From a virus, in the IMG/VR virus record IMGVR_UViG_3300009108_000022, positions 1-40,235 of that record: a stretch of DNA of 40,235 nt; one strand, 5' to 3'. The notes under the pieces are model-generated. The model saw only the letters and a program-made list of their open reading frames with translations. It had not been told where the DNA came from and searched no databases. This document shows, piece by piece, positions 29,322 to 36,812 of this stretch (positions within the stretch are counted from its first letter, which is position 1; the number at the start of each line of letters is the position of its first letter). The translations under genes were made by a program, and so were the position numbers.

Positions 29322-32140
29322 CCACTGATATAAGAAGGTTTGAGGGAGAATCTTACCTTGATTTCAAGAAAAGATATTTAGCATCCTTAGCTGGCGAGGC
29401 TGTTCCAGAGGTCGTAAAGGATGTAGCCGGTAGTGGTATGCAAGGAGCCAAAGTAGTAGGCTCCAAGTTTATGGATATCTTAAATGAGCTTGATAGACCT
29501 AGAGGGTTCGGTGCTGGTATTTGGGACGAGCTTAGTCCCGGAGCCGGGGACAATGTTATGGATACTAGGAGCTTCGGTCAGAGGCTTTTAGAAGGTGGTA
29601 TTGAGGGATGGAAAGACCCCTCTTCAAAATCATATGGCGATGAGTTTACTAGTTACTACCCCAAATGGCTCACAGATATACCTTATCTTGGGGCAACCTT
29701 AAAAACAGGTACAGAAATAGGGGCTAACATAGGGGGCGATTTTTTAACCTATACCCCCGCTGGAGCAGTAACCGTTCCTTTTAAAATAATAAAGGGTATC
29801 TCCAACGCTGTAGCCGCATCAAAGGCTGGTTCAGCCGTGCTAAGAAGCAAGGCTGTTACCGACGTACTAGAAAGTTTTAATGTGTATACCGGAGACGCAG
29901 CCAAATCACACAAACTTGTTAATATGCTTCGGTTGGAAGACAGAGGCGCTGATATAAGCGCGATAAGAGAAGCAGCCGAATTAAATCTACGATTAGAACA
30001 AATAGCAAAAGAATCAGGAGAGACACTTCCAGATATAAAGAGGGCAATCCTAGATGCAATAGAAGCGGGAGAGACTGCGGGACTTGCAAGGTATGGCGAT
30101 GATGCTATAAAGTTTGCTGATGATGAGATAGACTTTTATAAGAAGCTGAAGGAAACAGAAAATGCACATGGCATAACTACAGCAGATTTGATGAGGTCTG
30201 TTGGCGAGGACGGAAAACAAATTCTAATACCGGGAATAGGTATGACGAGGGCTATGCAGATGGGTGTTGGCGGCTACGTACCTCATATCCTGCAAAGAGG
30301 AACTTTAGGATACAAGGTAAAAAGCCTTATGCATAGGGCTATGCCGTTTACTTCTCAAAGAAAGATAGCGGGAACAATAAGCGAAATAAATGCCAAGCAT
30401 GGTAGAAAGTTATTTATGGATGACCCCGTTGCCCTCCATGTGCTTAGGGGTATGTGGTCTGCAAGAGCTACAGCAGCAAGCAGGATGGTCAACAATGCTG
30501 GCGAAGAGTTCGGTATAAGGATAGGTAAGACGGCAAAAGATAAGAGCGGAAATACCGTCTACTATGATACCGCTGGAAACAAGATAGATGATACTGTCTT
30601 TGCTGATCCAATACCCGGAACATCGCAATATATGTTGCCATTAGATATGGCTAGGGTTATACAAAGACAACATAGAGTATTGTCTTCCCCAGAAGAAGTT
30701 AAAGGTATGTTGAAAACATACGACGAAATACAGAACTGGTGGAAAAAATACGCTCTAGCAACTAGACCAGCTTGGCATACTAGAAATGCCTTTGGTAACT
30801 TCTGGAACGCTTACTTCATAGGGGGGCTTACCGACCCAAGATTATACGGAGAAGCCGCCGCTATACAAAGAGCTATGAAGCAGGGTGATGATTTCCTGTC
30901 CAGTTACATAGGTAAGAGAACGGCCAAGGTCCATGTTGACCCCGCTGCGGAAGTTGCTGGAACAGGCATGACCAGACAAGAGATATTTGAAGAGGCAATG
31001 CGAAGAGGTGTATACGAGTCAGGAATGTACGGTTCTGATATAGGGCAAAGTATACTAAGACAATCCGGTAGGCAATCTAATATACCCGGAGCTACAGAGT
31101 GGAAGGGCATAAACAAAATGTTTGCCGCCGGTAAAACTCTTGAGAACAACGCTAGACTAGCTCTTTTTGTAGATGGTATAAAGAAGGGTAAATCATTAGA
31201 CGATGCGGCGTTAAACGTGCGTAAGTCCTTGTTCGATTATTCTGATTTATCAGAGTTTGAAAAAAGGGTAATGAAGCGGTTGTTCCCCTTCTACACTTGG
31301 ACTAGAAAGAATATACCCGCACAATTGGTAGCTATGGTAAAGCATCCAGATAGAGCCAACAAAATAAATATTATGGTGGACGCTCTGCAAGGGGATGTAA
31401 AAAAGGTAGATGAATCTGATATAGAAGATTGGGTAAAAGGCCAGTTTCCAATCATGCGGCCAGACACAGCAGAAGATACTTACACATTCATAACAACGAT
31501 GTCTTACATGCCAACTGCTGAATTGGGAAGGCTATTTCAAAAGCCGGAGCAAGTTCGTGATTTAGCTGGCGGAATGCTATCCCCCGTGTTAAAGGTTCCA
31601 CTTGAATTGATTATCAATTATGATACATTCAGAGGACAAAAGATTGATAAATCTCAACGTGGTATGTTTTTCGGTGATTTTGGTGAAAACTTTTTTGATA
31701 GCTATCCCGGACAAAGAACGACGGTAAAAGAATACGGGAAGGATAAGGATGTATTAGTCGGTTCGGAAAGTTTCTTGGGAATAAACATGACACCCAAGCA
31801 AAAGCATTTAGCACAATCCATAGTTCTCCTTGGGGAAGTAGATAGACTAAACCCAATGGGGATTTTTGGAGATGATGAAGGGAACAAGTCTTGGGCTGGA
31901 GCAGAGAGAAGGCATCACGATATACCAGAATCCGCTAGATGGATAAGGGCTATACTAGGCGCTAGGATATACAAAAGAAAGAAGGGGAAGACAAAGCATT
32001 CCAAGTATAGGCAGTTAGAGACTGATATACAGTTTCTTCAACGGGCGGTGGCTCAAGCAGCCAGACAAAATGATGACGTAAGGCTAAGGCATCTTAACCT
32101 ACAGTTGCAGAATGTATACAAGAGAGGGGGAGATTTGTGA
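29318..32140 (+). CDS. Largest internal virion/ejection protein, 940 aa
   Basis: GTG start in a GTGA overlap. The largest protein of the window, helical, with Gly/Ala-rich hydrophobic stretches (GTEIGANIGGDFLTYTPAGA, about 130-150) that could cross a membrane. A conserved-looking block WWKKYALATRPAWHTRNAFG followed by NFWNAYFIGGLTDPRLYG (about 470-505) occurs in large phage proteins of this position. The C-terminus is a short charged coiled coil (about 890-940). No peptidase or murein hydrolase motif is certain. Probably ejected with the DNA. Confidence 0.78.
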   Translation: MTTDIRRFEGESYLDFKKRYLASLAGEAVPEVVKDVAGSGMQGAKVVGSKFMDILNELDRPRGFGAGIWDELSPGAGDNVMDTRSFGQRLLEGGIEGWKDPSSKSYGDEFTSYYPKWLTDIPYLGATLKTGTEIGANIGGDFLTYTPAGAVTVPFKIIKGISNAVAASKAGSAVLRSKAVTDVLESFNVYTGDAAKSHKLVNMLRLEDRGADISAIREAAELNLRLEQIAKESGETLPDIKRAILDAIEAGETAGLARYGDDAIKFADDEIDFYKKLKETENAHGITTADLMRSVGEDGKQILIPGIGMTRAMQMGVGGYVPHILQRGTLGYKVKSLMHRAMPFTSQRKIAGTISEINAKHGRKLFMDDPVALHVLRGMWSARATAASRMVNNAGEEFGIRIGKTAKDKSGNTVYYDTAGNKIDDTVFADPIPGTSQYMLPLDMARVIQRQHRVLSSPEEVKGMLKTYDEIQNWWKKYALATRPAWHTRNAFGNFWNAYFIGGLTDPRLYGEAAAIQRAMKQGDDFLSSYIGKRTAKVHVDPAAEVAGTGMTRQEIFEEAMRRGVYESGMYGSDIGQSILRQSGRQSNIPGATEWKGINKMFAAGKTLENNARLALFVDGIKKGKSLDDAALNVRKSLFDYSDLSEFEKRVMKRLFPFYTWTRKNIPAQLVAMVKHPDRANKINIMVDALQGDVKKVDESDIEDWVKGQFPIMRPDTAEDTYTFITTMSYMPTAELGRLFQKPEQVRDLAGGMLSPVLKVPLELIINYDTFRGQKIDKSQRGMFFGDFGENFFDSYPGQRTTVKEYGKDKDVLVGSESFLGINMTPKQKHLAQSIVLLGEVDRLNPMGIFGDDEGNKSWAGAERRHHDIPESARWIRAILGARIYKRKKGKTKHSKYRQLETDIQFLQRAVAQAARQNDDVRLRHLNLQLQNVYKRGGDL

Positions 32141-32508
32141 TGAGGTTAATGATGGCGGTTCTTATGATGTTTAGTTTTAGTGCGGCAGCTATGAAGCCAT
32201 TCGCGCAAGTAGTACCTATGCAAGTGCTATGCACAAAGGGTGGTCCTGAGTATCTAATACTTGAGTTAATGGAGCGGTATAACGAGGTTCCAGCTTACAC
32301 TATGCAAATCTCTGTCGATCATCCACTTCCTTTAGCTATGATTATCACAGAGAATAAAAACAATCCATCCTCTACGGTTATCTTAGCCAACCCTAATCTT
32401 GGTATGTCCTGTATATTTATGACATCTAAAGATTCTCTGTTAGCAACAGAAGCAGAAAGTCTGCCAGCCAAACAACCTGAAGAGAAAGGCCCAAAGGTAG
32501 GAGTATAA
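32137..32508 (+). CDS. Exported protein with signal peptide, 123 aa
   Basis: Residues 1-20 are a signal peptide (MMRLMMAVLMMFSFSAAAMK: basic, hydrophobic, small residues before the expected cut near AAA). The mature part has two cysteines (VLCTKGGPEYLILELMERY and GMSCIFM) that could form a disulfide, and resembles a small exported protein found in phages and some proteobacteria, in which a C...Y-x-E-x-P segment and a C-terminal Cys are conserved. The C-terminal 20 residues are polar. ATGA overlap with the 940-residue gene. Periplasmic role is inferred. Confidence 0.72.
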   Translation: MMRLMMAVLMMFSFSAAAMKPFAQVVPMQVLCTKGGPEYLILELMERYNEVPAYTMQISVDHPLPLAMIITENKNNPSSTVILANPNLGMSCIFMTSKDSLLATEAESLPAKQPEEKGPKVGV

Positions 32509-32811
32509 ATGAACATAGACGCAAAATTTTTCGGGGCAATAATTTTTGTAATTGTACAGACATGCGGTGCAATCTGGTGGGCCTCTGGGCTGTCTGCTGA
32601 AGTAGAAAGATTAGCCGGTATACAAGGGACTGCTATCCCTGCGTTAGAGGCTGAAGCAAAGCAATGTGGGATAGAAATTCACAACCTTAAAAAATTGACA
32701 GGGGATCAAGAGAAGGTTGCGGAGTCCGTTAAGAATCTGGATGTTATGCTATATAGACTGCAAACTATAGAGACTATGCTGGATAAAATTCTAGCTACAA
32801 AGGTGCGCTAA
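32509..32811 (+). CDS. Membrane protein with periplasmic-type coiled coil, 100 aa (spanin/holin candidate)
   Basis: N-terminal membrane helix (about 7-28, FFGAIIFVIVQTCGAIWWAS), then a charged coiled coil (residues about 30-95, LSAEVERLAG and KVAESVKNLDVMLYRLQTIE). One membrane span followed by a coil is the layout of inner-membrane spanins, but of many other proteins too. Starts exactly after the previous stop and overlaps the next gene by one base. Lysis role is inference. Confidence 0.68.
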   Translation: MNIDAKFFGAIIFVIVQTCGAIWWASGLSAEVERLAGIQGTAIPALEAEAKQCGIEIHNLKKLTGDQEKVAESVKNLDVMLYRLQTIETMLDKILATKVR

Positions 32812-33077
32812 TGGAAGAGCAAAAGAACGGCTGGCACATGAGCAAGAGCCTCAGTGTATCACACTTACTTAGCACCATAGCTATTGCTGTCGGATTCTTT
32901 ACCTATGTTACTGGCATAGAGCAAGAGACAGTCGTTAATAAGATGGAATTAAAAAGCCTATCCGAAAGAATGGATAGAACAGACGAGAGACACAGCGAAC
33001 AATTCAGTGAAATAAAAGATATGTTGAAATCACTTACAATTAAAATTGATAACTTGGGGCATCGAAGTGTTCAATGA
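32811..33077 (+). CDS. Small membrane protein, 88 aa (holin-like candidate)
   Basis: Begins MEEQKNGWHMSKSLSVSHLL with one membrane segment (about 14-36), then a soluble charged helix (MELKSLSERMDRTDERHSEQ). Small proteins starting E-x-x-x-G-W-x-(L/M)-S-K with one hydrophobic helix are frequent near lysis genes of phages. TAATG at the start; the stop overlaps the Fe-S carrier gene (ATGA). Holin function cannot be shown from sequence. Confidence 0.66.
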   Translation: MEEQKNGWHMSKSLSVSHLLSTIAIAVGFFTYVTGIEQETVVNKMELKSLSERMDRTDERHSEQFSEIKDMLKSLTIKIDNLGHRSVQ

Positions 33078-33376
33078 CCATTACCCCGACAGCGGCAAAG
33101 AAGATAGAGGCGATCCTGACCGATTCAGAATGTTTAAGGATCGAAGTCAATGGCGGTGGTTGCAGCGGATTCACGGTTGGCTTGTCCAAGACGAGTGGGA
33201 GAGAAAAAGACGACACGCTATTGAGCGAGAATACGGTTATAGACTCCACCTCGGCGGCGTATTTAATGAACGCGACCCTAGACTGGATCGATGACCCATT
33301 CTCCCCTACATTCAAATTCGACATCCCCAACACTAAGTCATGTGGTTGCGGTAATTCATTTCAACTTGAACCATGA
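33074..33376 (+). CDS. A-type iron-sulfur cluster carrier (IscA/ErpA/SufA family)
   Basis: Carrier that receives and hands on Fe-S clusters. All three cluster ligands are present: C30 in RIEVNGGGCSGF and C90, C92 in NTKSCGCGNSF. The opening ITPTAAKKIEAIL and the helix before the C-terminal loop are typical. Length 100 residues, slightly short of bacterial IscA (about 107). It is embedded between membrane proteins of the late operon by ATGA overlaps on both sides, so it is a late gene rather than part of nucleotide metabolism. Late expression suggests maturation of a virion or late Fe-S protein; inference. Confidence 0.9.
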   Translation: MTITPTAAKKIEAILTDSECLRIEVNGGGCSGFTVGLSKTSGREKDDTLLSENTVIDSTSAAYLMNATLDWIDDPFSPTFKFDIPNTKSCGCGNSFQLEP

Positions 33377-34104
33377 CAGCTAGCGCATCGCCATTAGTAG
33401 GGTTGCTTGGGACGGCTTCTCCCCCACCTACTGGTCCGGGCGGTCTTCTACCAGAATCACCGACAGAAGACACGGGTATAGAATACTACCCACACGTAGG
33501 GGATGTCGTGCCAGAAAAGCTAGGTCCATACGACACCGTTAGATTACGCTATGGCCCCGGCGGTAGAACCAGTTCTGCTTTTAGCCCAGAAGCATATCGG
33601 GCTTATCTGGCCGAAGGCATAGATGCAGCACATGCGGTGATGGAAAAAACAGCACCGCCAGACCCCGATCCATCTTTATATAGTTCTATAACAGGCACGT
33701 TTGACCCAACAGCAGCCGAAATTATAGCCGCATTAAAAATGAGCGGGGGGAGCATCCCGCCGGGGATGGACCCAATAGCATATTCAAAGATGATGTCTGG
33801 AGGCCCAGTCGTTGCACCACCACCGATATCTATGCCAAGTCCATCTATGATGTCAGCGCCGACTGCAATGCCAACGTCTTCCCCCGCAGCTACCTTTGGA
33901 GCATGGGCTACCCCGACTACAGCATTACCACCTCCACCTGTAGCGACTACACCACTAGCCGCACCCGCGCCCATGCCACCAGTTATACCGAAAGCAGCTT
34001 TGCCTCGCACAGCAACAGCGGCTCCTAAACCACCAATCGTAAGAGGGGGAGGTGCTGGACCTTATATATGCGACCCAATCACGGGCAAATGCCCTCAGAG
34101 ATAG
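33373..34104 (+). CDS. Pro/Ala-rich low-complexity protein, 243 aa
   Basis: Not recognised. N-terminal third with a small ordered-looking stretch (YYPHVGDVVPEKLGPYDTVR, then YLAEGIDAAHAVM). From about 130 on, Pro, Ala and Met/Ser dominate (VVAPPPISMPSPSMMSAPTA, PPPPVATTPLAAPAPMPPVI). The end GAGPYICDPITGKCPQR has two cysteines that may form a disulfide loop. Such proline-rich proteins can be extended spacers or minor virion decorations. ATGA overlap with the Fe-S carrier gene. Confidence 0.65.
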   Translation: MTASASPLVGLLGTASPPPTGPGGLLPESPTEDTGIEYYPHVGDVVPEKLGPYDTVRLRYGPGGRTSSAFSPEAYRAYLAEGIDAAHAVMEKTAPPDPDPSLYSSITGTFDPTAAEIIAALKMSGGSIPPGMDPIAYSKMMSGGPVVAPPPISMPSPSMMSAPTAMPTSSPAATFGAWATPTTALPPPPVATTPLAAPAPMPPVIPKAALPRTATAAPKPPIVRGGGAGPYICDPITGKCPQR

Positions 34105-34108
34105 GAAA

Positions 34109-34537
34109 ATGTTAAATGGAATCATTAAAAAACTGGGTAAAAGAAAAACCCATCTACGCAGTAATAGTTGGTGCAATCTTGGTGTCTGTGCTTTACCACT
34201 TGTTCTAATAGGATGTACGAGCCTAAAAAAAGCAGCCATGATAGGCGGCGGCTCGTTAGGAGCGGGTGCGATTGCCTCGATTGCGACATCGGGGACTGCG
34301 CCTGTGTTACTGGCCTCAGCGGTAGGTGCATCTGCGACCAGTGTAGGTGCGGATATAATGACACCATCGAAGAAAGGAGGGGGTATGGCTACAGCAGCTA
34401 GTTGCGCTGAAACAAATTTTTGGGATGTTATCGGTAACTTAGTGGAGATGGGCGGATGGTTACTAATATTAGTAGTTTTGATTCCAATGGTTTTGGGGTG
34501 GATTCTCCCCGGCCCATTGGAGCGCAAGAAGAAGTAG
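34109..34537 (+). CDS. Lipoprotein-like membrane protein with C-terminal membrane helix, 142 aa
   Basis: The frame contains a lipobox-like LVLIGCTS (about 31-38), then small-residue segments (GGGSLGAGAIASIATSGTAP) and a C-terminal membrane helix (WLLILVVLIPMVLGWILPGP) with a basic end ERKKK. The C-terminal half resembles small phage membrane proteins with the same G-W-(L/I)-L-P-G-P-L ending. The ATG at 34109 is the only reasonable start in frame that keeps the lipobox, though its Shine-Dalgarno (AGGA) is only 2 bases away. The atypically long, basic signal region is a caution. Possible lysis or envelope protein. Confidence 0.6.
   Translation: MLNGIIKKLGKRKTHLRSNSWCNLGVCALPLVLIGCTSLKKAAMIGGGSLGAGAIASIATSGTAPVLLASAVGASATSVGADIMTPSKKGGGMATAASCAETNFWDVIGNLVEMGGWLLILVVLIPMVLGWILPGPLERKKK
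34116..34208 (+). CDS. 30-aa membrane peptide nested in another frame of the lipoprotein-like gene
   Basis: ATG at 34116 with AGGA 9 bases upstream, a better spacing than for the larger frame that starts at 34109. Product: MESLKNWVKEKPIYAVIVGA then ILVSVLYHLF, a short amphipathic start and one membrane helix. It lies entirely inside the N-terminal signal region of the neighbouring frame. The layout recalls nested lysis genes. Either this or the larger frame may dominate; both have sensible products. Confidence 0.5.
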   Translation: MESLKNWVKEKPIYAVIVGAILVSVLYHLF

Positions 34538-34791
34538 CATTTACATCCTATAAAATATGTCGCGTCAAGTGGCGTGACATACTTGCTTCCAACGAGTGGG
34601 AGAAGCATACGGACGTAAAGTGTCCTACACTAGAAAGTATAGGGTGGCATGTCTATGAAGACGATGACACCCTAAAGATAGCCAACACCCTAGATTATGA
34701 AGATTGGGAAGGTAAATCTACAGACAAGCCAGTACCCTATGGGATAACAGCGTTTCCCAAGGGGTGCGTCGTAGATGTAACCTACCTCTAA
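34456..34791 (+). CDS. Conserved small phage protein at the end of the late operon, 111 aa
   Basis: GGAG lies 8 bases before the ATG, giving an 82-base overlap with the lipoprotein-like gene in another frame. The conserved part begins near residue 30 (YKICRVKWRDILASNEW) and continues with CPTLESIGWHVYEDDDTLKI, ANTLDYED and ITAFPKGCVVDVTYL. This V-x-W-x-D ... C-x-(T/S)-x-G-(W/F) ... P-x-G-x-V-x-x-V layout is a common phage protein of unknown function. Last plus-strand gene; the next genes converge on it. Confidence 0.72.
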   Translation: MVTNISSFDSNGFGVDSPRPIGAQEEVAFTSYKICRVKWRDILASNEWEKHTDVKCPTLESIGWHVYEDDDTLKIANTLDYEDWEGKSTDKPVPYGITAFPKGCVVDVTYL

Positions 34792-34844
34792 CCTAAGAAA
34801 ATGAAAAGAGCAAGACCAAGCAACACCAAGCTAAGAGCGTCCAT
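34788..34844 (-). CDS. Possible 18-aa hydrophobic peptide at the operon junction
   Basis: GGGAGG sits 7 bases before an ATG that opens an 18-codon frame, MDALSLVLLGLALFIFLG, a nearly pure membrane helix. It starts one base after the stop of the 53/85-residue gene and its stop codon shares bases with the stop of the convergent late gene. The exact Shine-Dalgarno and complete hydrophobicity make it more than chance, but an 18-residue product is below what can be confirmed by reading. Confidence 0.45.
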   Translation of the reverse strand: MDALSLVLLGLALFIFLG

Positions 34845-34845
34845 G

Positions 34846-35103
34846 CTATTTCCTCCCTTTTATTCCGCATTCTCTGTCCTCTATATCTCTTAATATAGCC
34901 TCGTCTCTATGCTCTGGCGACCTAAACGGCCCCGGATTTATAGATAAATAATTACGTTCTGAGTTAGACAAGAGGTATCCATACTTAGCCCCCGGTCTTT
35001 TTCCCATCTTCTCCGCTCTCCAGTTTCCTATTCTCCCAAATTCCCTGTCCCACTCTATCTTGTTGCTGTATTTGCTCAAGTTTTCTTTGCCTCGCATATT
35101 CAT
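34846..35103 (-). CDS. Unknown small protein, up to 85 aa (53 aa from an internal start)
   Basis: Not recognised. The longest frame overlaps the 89-residue gene upstream by 119 bases, more than any other neighbour pair, so the true start may be the ATG at 35007 (MGKRPGAKYGYLLSNSERNY), which has GGAG close by and leaves a 23-base overlap. The common part has LLSNSERNYLSINPGPFRSP and an acidic EHRDEAILRDIEDREC ending. Basic then acidic, no membrane segment. Near the 3' end of the right leftward operon. Confidence 0.6.
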   Translation of the reverse strand: MNMRGKENLSKYSNKIEWDREFGRIGNWRAEKMGKRPGAKYGYLLSNSERNYLSINPGPFRSPEHRDEAILRDIEDRECGIKGRK

Positions 35104-35254
35104 CTAAAGATATTTTATACATCCTCTCAAACCATTCTCCCCATGTACCACCCTTAGGGCATGGCTTATATCGGTTTCTCCAACAGAACCTAGCAGAATG
35201 TAAAGTTATTAATTTCTTTTGTTCTTCTAGGTATTCCTTACTTGGGTTTAACAT
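34985..35254 (-). CDS. Conserved small phage protein with CWRNR...PCPKGGTW motif, 89 aa
   Basis: The core ITLHSARFCWRNRYKPCPKG followed by GTWGEWFERMYKISLDEYAR matches a conserved small phage protein (aromatic, with a C-W-(R/K)-N-R and a P-C-P-x-G-G-T-W-G-E-W-F signature). No function is known to me. It starts 17 bases inside the preceding 52-residue gene. The C-terminal region is Gln/Gly-rich and overlaps the next gene. Confidence 0.72.
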   Translation of the reverse strand: MLNPSKEYLEEQKKLITLHSARFCWRNRYKPCPKGGTWGEWFERMYKISLDEYARQRKLEQIQQQDRVGQGIWENRKLESGEDGKKTGG

Positions 35255-35396
35255 CTTCTGGTATCACCAGTACATAAATCCTACCCTCTATCCGCACTAT
35301 CCATTCTCCTCTTTCATCATGTAGTATACATTCAGCTACCTCTGTCTCGCAAAGGTGCTTCATTAGTAGATCAACCTCATCTAAATCACAATCCAT
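35238..35396 (-). CDS. Small acidic protein, 52 aa
   Basis: Not recognised. Reads MDCDLDEVDLLMKHLCETEV then AECILHDERGEWIVRIEGRI and YVLVIPEDVKPK: a short helix followed by what looks like a beta-hairpin. It fills the gap between the PD-(D/E)XK gene (11-base overlap) and the 89-residue gene (17-base overlap), so the region is continuously coding. No strong Shine-Dalgarno; coupling is likely. Confidence 0.65.
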   Translation of the reverse strand: MDCDLDEVDLLMKHLCETEVAECILHDERGEWIVRIEGRIYVLVIPEDVKPK

Positions 35397-35886
35397 TATC
35401 TAAGTCGCCTATCCTCATGTTCCACATATCAACAATTGTTTTGAAGTTGTTGCTCCAATCTACGCTACCCATCCTATGAAGGAATGCATTATCCATGTAC
35501 TCCTTAGCGCATTTATCACCGCATAACCAAACATTCTTTAGCCCGTAATACTTTCCCTTATCCTTCCTGTCAAACTCTAGGCTAATAAAAGCATATCTAT
35601 CAGGCTTCTGGTGTGTGCTTGTCGCAGCTACAGAAACATCATAGCTGTATTGCGGCGGAACAGTTCTCCTTTTTGTTTTTACCTCTATCTTTTCCCCATT
35701 ATACCACAAGTCATAGTCTTTGTCATCTTCAACACATACGCCTAGATGATTAGCTAAGGCAAGCTCACCCAATCTACCCGCTAGGTTCCCGCCCCCTTTA
35801 GTGATAGAGTTATTAATACTACCCAGATACTTGGCCCAATCTTGGGCCTTCTCTATCATCTTCTGATTGTATTCTAGCTGCTTCAT
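35386..35886 (-). CDS. PD-(D/E)XK nuclease-like protein, 166 aa
   Basis: Nuclease fold signature: GRLGELALANHLGV (E41), KDYDLWYNGEKIEVKTKRR (D59, E68-V-K70) separated by the typical 9-residue strand turn. This is the arrangement of restriction-endonuclease-like phage enzymes. The C-terminal third contains cysteines in VWLCGDKCAKEYM that may bind zinc. The first 20 residues overlap the zinc-finger/GIY-YIG gene by 68 bases; an ATG at 35859 is the shorter alternative. Could cut host or competing DNA or process replication intermediates; the substrate is unknown. Confidence 0.78.
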   Translation of the reverse strand: MKQLEYNQKMIEKAQDWAKYLGSINNSITKGGGNLAGRLGELALANHLGVCVEDDKDYDLWYNGEKIEVKTKRRTVPPQYSYDVSVAATSTHQKPDRYAFISLEFDRKDKGKYYGLKNVWLCGDKCAKEYMDNAFLHRMGSVDWSNNFKTIVDMWNMRIGDLDNGL

Positions 35887-36595
35887 GGTCTATAACCTTT
35901 TTAGCATATTCTAAATTTACCCTAAAGTGTTCGTTCCCTAAGCCTTCTTCAACGACCCTTCTGTGAAAGAGAACATCATGCACATTCTTTTCTAACAGCT
36001 TGCAATCTTCGGACATCTTGTAGTACAGGCATTTATATCTTCCCCAAGTTTGGGCAGCAGACAATCTCTTTCCAACATCATCTGTCTTTCCTATCTTTAT
36101 AGAGTCCATGTCATCGCTCTTGAAGATGTAAACATATCCTTCCTTTGGGTATATTATACTTTCTCTTGGCGGATTCTTATTAATCTCCTTGTAAATTTTA
36201 GGTAGCTTTTCTTTTTTCTTTTTTAGTAGCTTTTCTTTTTTCTTTTTTAACGGTACTACGTTGGTATGTTTTATATGCTCTTTCCATGCCTCCCCAGCCT
36301 GTTTAATACATTCTCTCCATACTGGACCGTCATGCCCCGGTTTGTCAGGCCTAACTCCGCCAAGAGATTGGGCGTACCTCCTCTTCCAATTCGATTTATC
36401 CATCCCGGTAACTGGATCAGGATAACGGTTTCGGAATTTATGCGCATGTTTTGTACATTTTTTACAAGGCCGCTGAAGCCCGTTTTTAACATTATTATCT
36501 ACTGAAAAATTCTCAAGTGGATTCATGTGATCTGGATATTCTTCCGCACACTCCCAATGACCCTTGTGACCACTACATCTTTTAAGAGTAGACAA
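35819..36595 (-). CDS. Zinc-finger plus GIY-YIG (T5orf172-type) nuclease-like protein, 258 aa
   Basis: N-terminal zinc module with C7, C16 and C44-x2-C47 (RPCKKCTKHAHKFRNRYPDP), similar to phage DNA-binding HNH-type fingers. The linker (116-131) is two copies of LKKKKEKL, encoded by a tandem 24-base repeat (36203-36250). The C-terminal GIY-YIG-like domain is GYVYIFKS (153-160), KIGKTDDVGKR (167-177) followed by a long helix, as in T5orf172/MUG113 proteins. A DNA-targeting finger joined to a nuclease half suggests a homing-type or DNA-processing enzyme; catalytic activity is not certain because the usual glutamate is not obvious. Confidence 0.78.
   Translation of the reverse strand: MSTLKRCSGHKGHWECAEEYPDHMNPLENFSVDNNVKNGLQRPCKKCTKHAHKFRNRYPDPVTGMDKSNWKRRYAQSLGGVRPDKPGHDGPVWRECIKQAGEAWKEHIKHTNVVPLKKKKEKLLKKKKEKLPKIYKEINKNPPRESIIYPKEGYVYIFKSDDMDSIKIGKTDDVGKRLSAAQTWGRYKCLYYKMSEDCKLLEKNVHDVLFHRRVVEEGLGNEHFRVNLEYAKKVIDHEAARIQSEDDREGPRLGQVSG
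36203..36250. repeat. Tandem duplication of a 24-base unit in the linker of the GIY-YIG protein
   Basis: Two adjacent copies of TAGCTTTTCTTTTTTCTTTT followed by TTAG or TTAA, differing only in the last base. It is an exact in-frame duplication of 8 codons and gives the doubled LKKKKEKL linker. Confidence 0.85.
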
Positions 36596-36812
36596 GATGA
36601 TCCCTCTCTTTTCTTTTCTCCATTTCTGCGTTCATCATATTTAATAAATGTAACCACATCTCCTCATGTAAAACAGTATCCGATTCTATCATTGATTTCT
36701 CTATCATTTGCCCCATCATATCACTGTCTACCAGATGATGCTCTACTAAATCAGTCATCATTTCTATAGCAGCGTTATAATGGAAGATCACAGTAGAGGG
36801 TAAGTAACTCAT
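36582..36812 (-). CDS. Unknown Met-rich helical protein, 76 aa
   Basis: Not recognised. Rich in Met, His and acidic residues (AAIEMMTDLVEHHLVDSDMM, ESDTVLHEEMWLHLLNMMNA) and predicted-looking all helix. It lies between the RecB-like exonuclease (ATGA overlap at 36812-36809) and the zinc-finger/GIY-YIG gene (14-base overlap). No function inferred beyond membership of the recombination/processing operon. Confidence 0.65.
   Translation of the reverse strand: MSYLPSTVIFHYNAAIEMMTDLVEHHLVDSDMMGQMIEKSMIESDTVLHEEMWLHLLNMMNAEMEKRKERDHLVYS

Noticed and set aside
33046-33294. 82-codon plus-strand frame with many charged residues overlapping the Fe-S carrier
   Set aside because: It is an alternative frame of the IscA-type gene, which has all three cluster cysteines and start/stop coupling; no ribosome site or family support for the shadow frame.
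34168-34401. 77-codon frame with a striking run of cysteines (CDCLDC, CICDQC) in the lipoprotein region
   Set aside because: The cysteines arise by reading the Gly/Ala-coding GC-rich segment in another frame; start context is poor and it overlaps the better supported lipoprotein-like frame.
36271-36492. 73-codon minus-strand frame inside the GIY-YIG gene
   Set aside because: Alternative frame of a gene with clear zinc and GIY-YIG motifs; no independent support.
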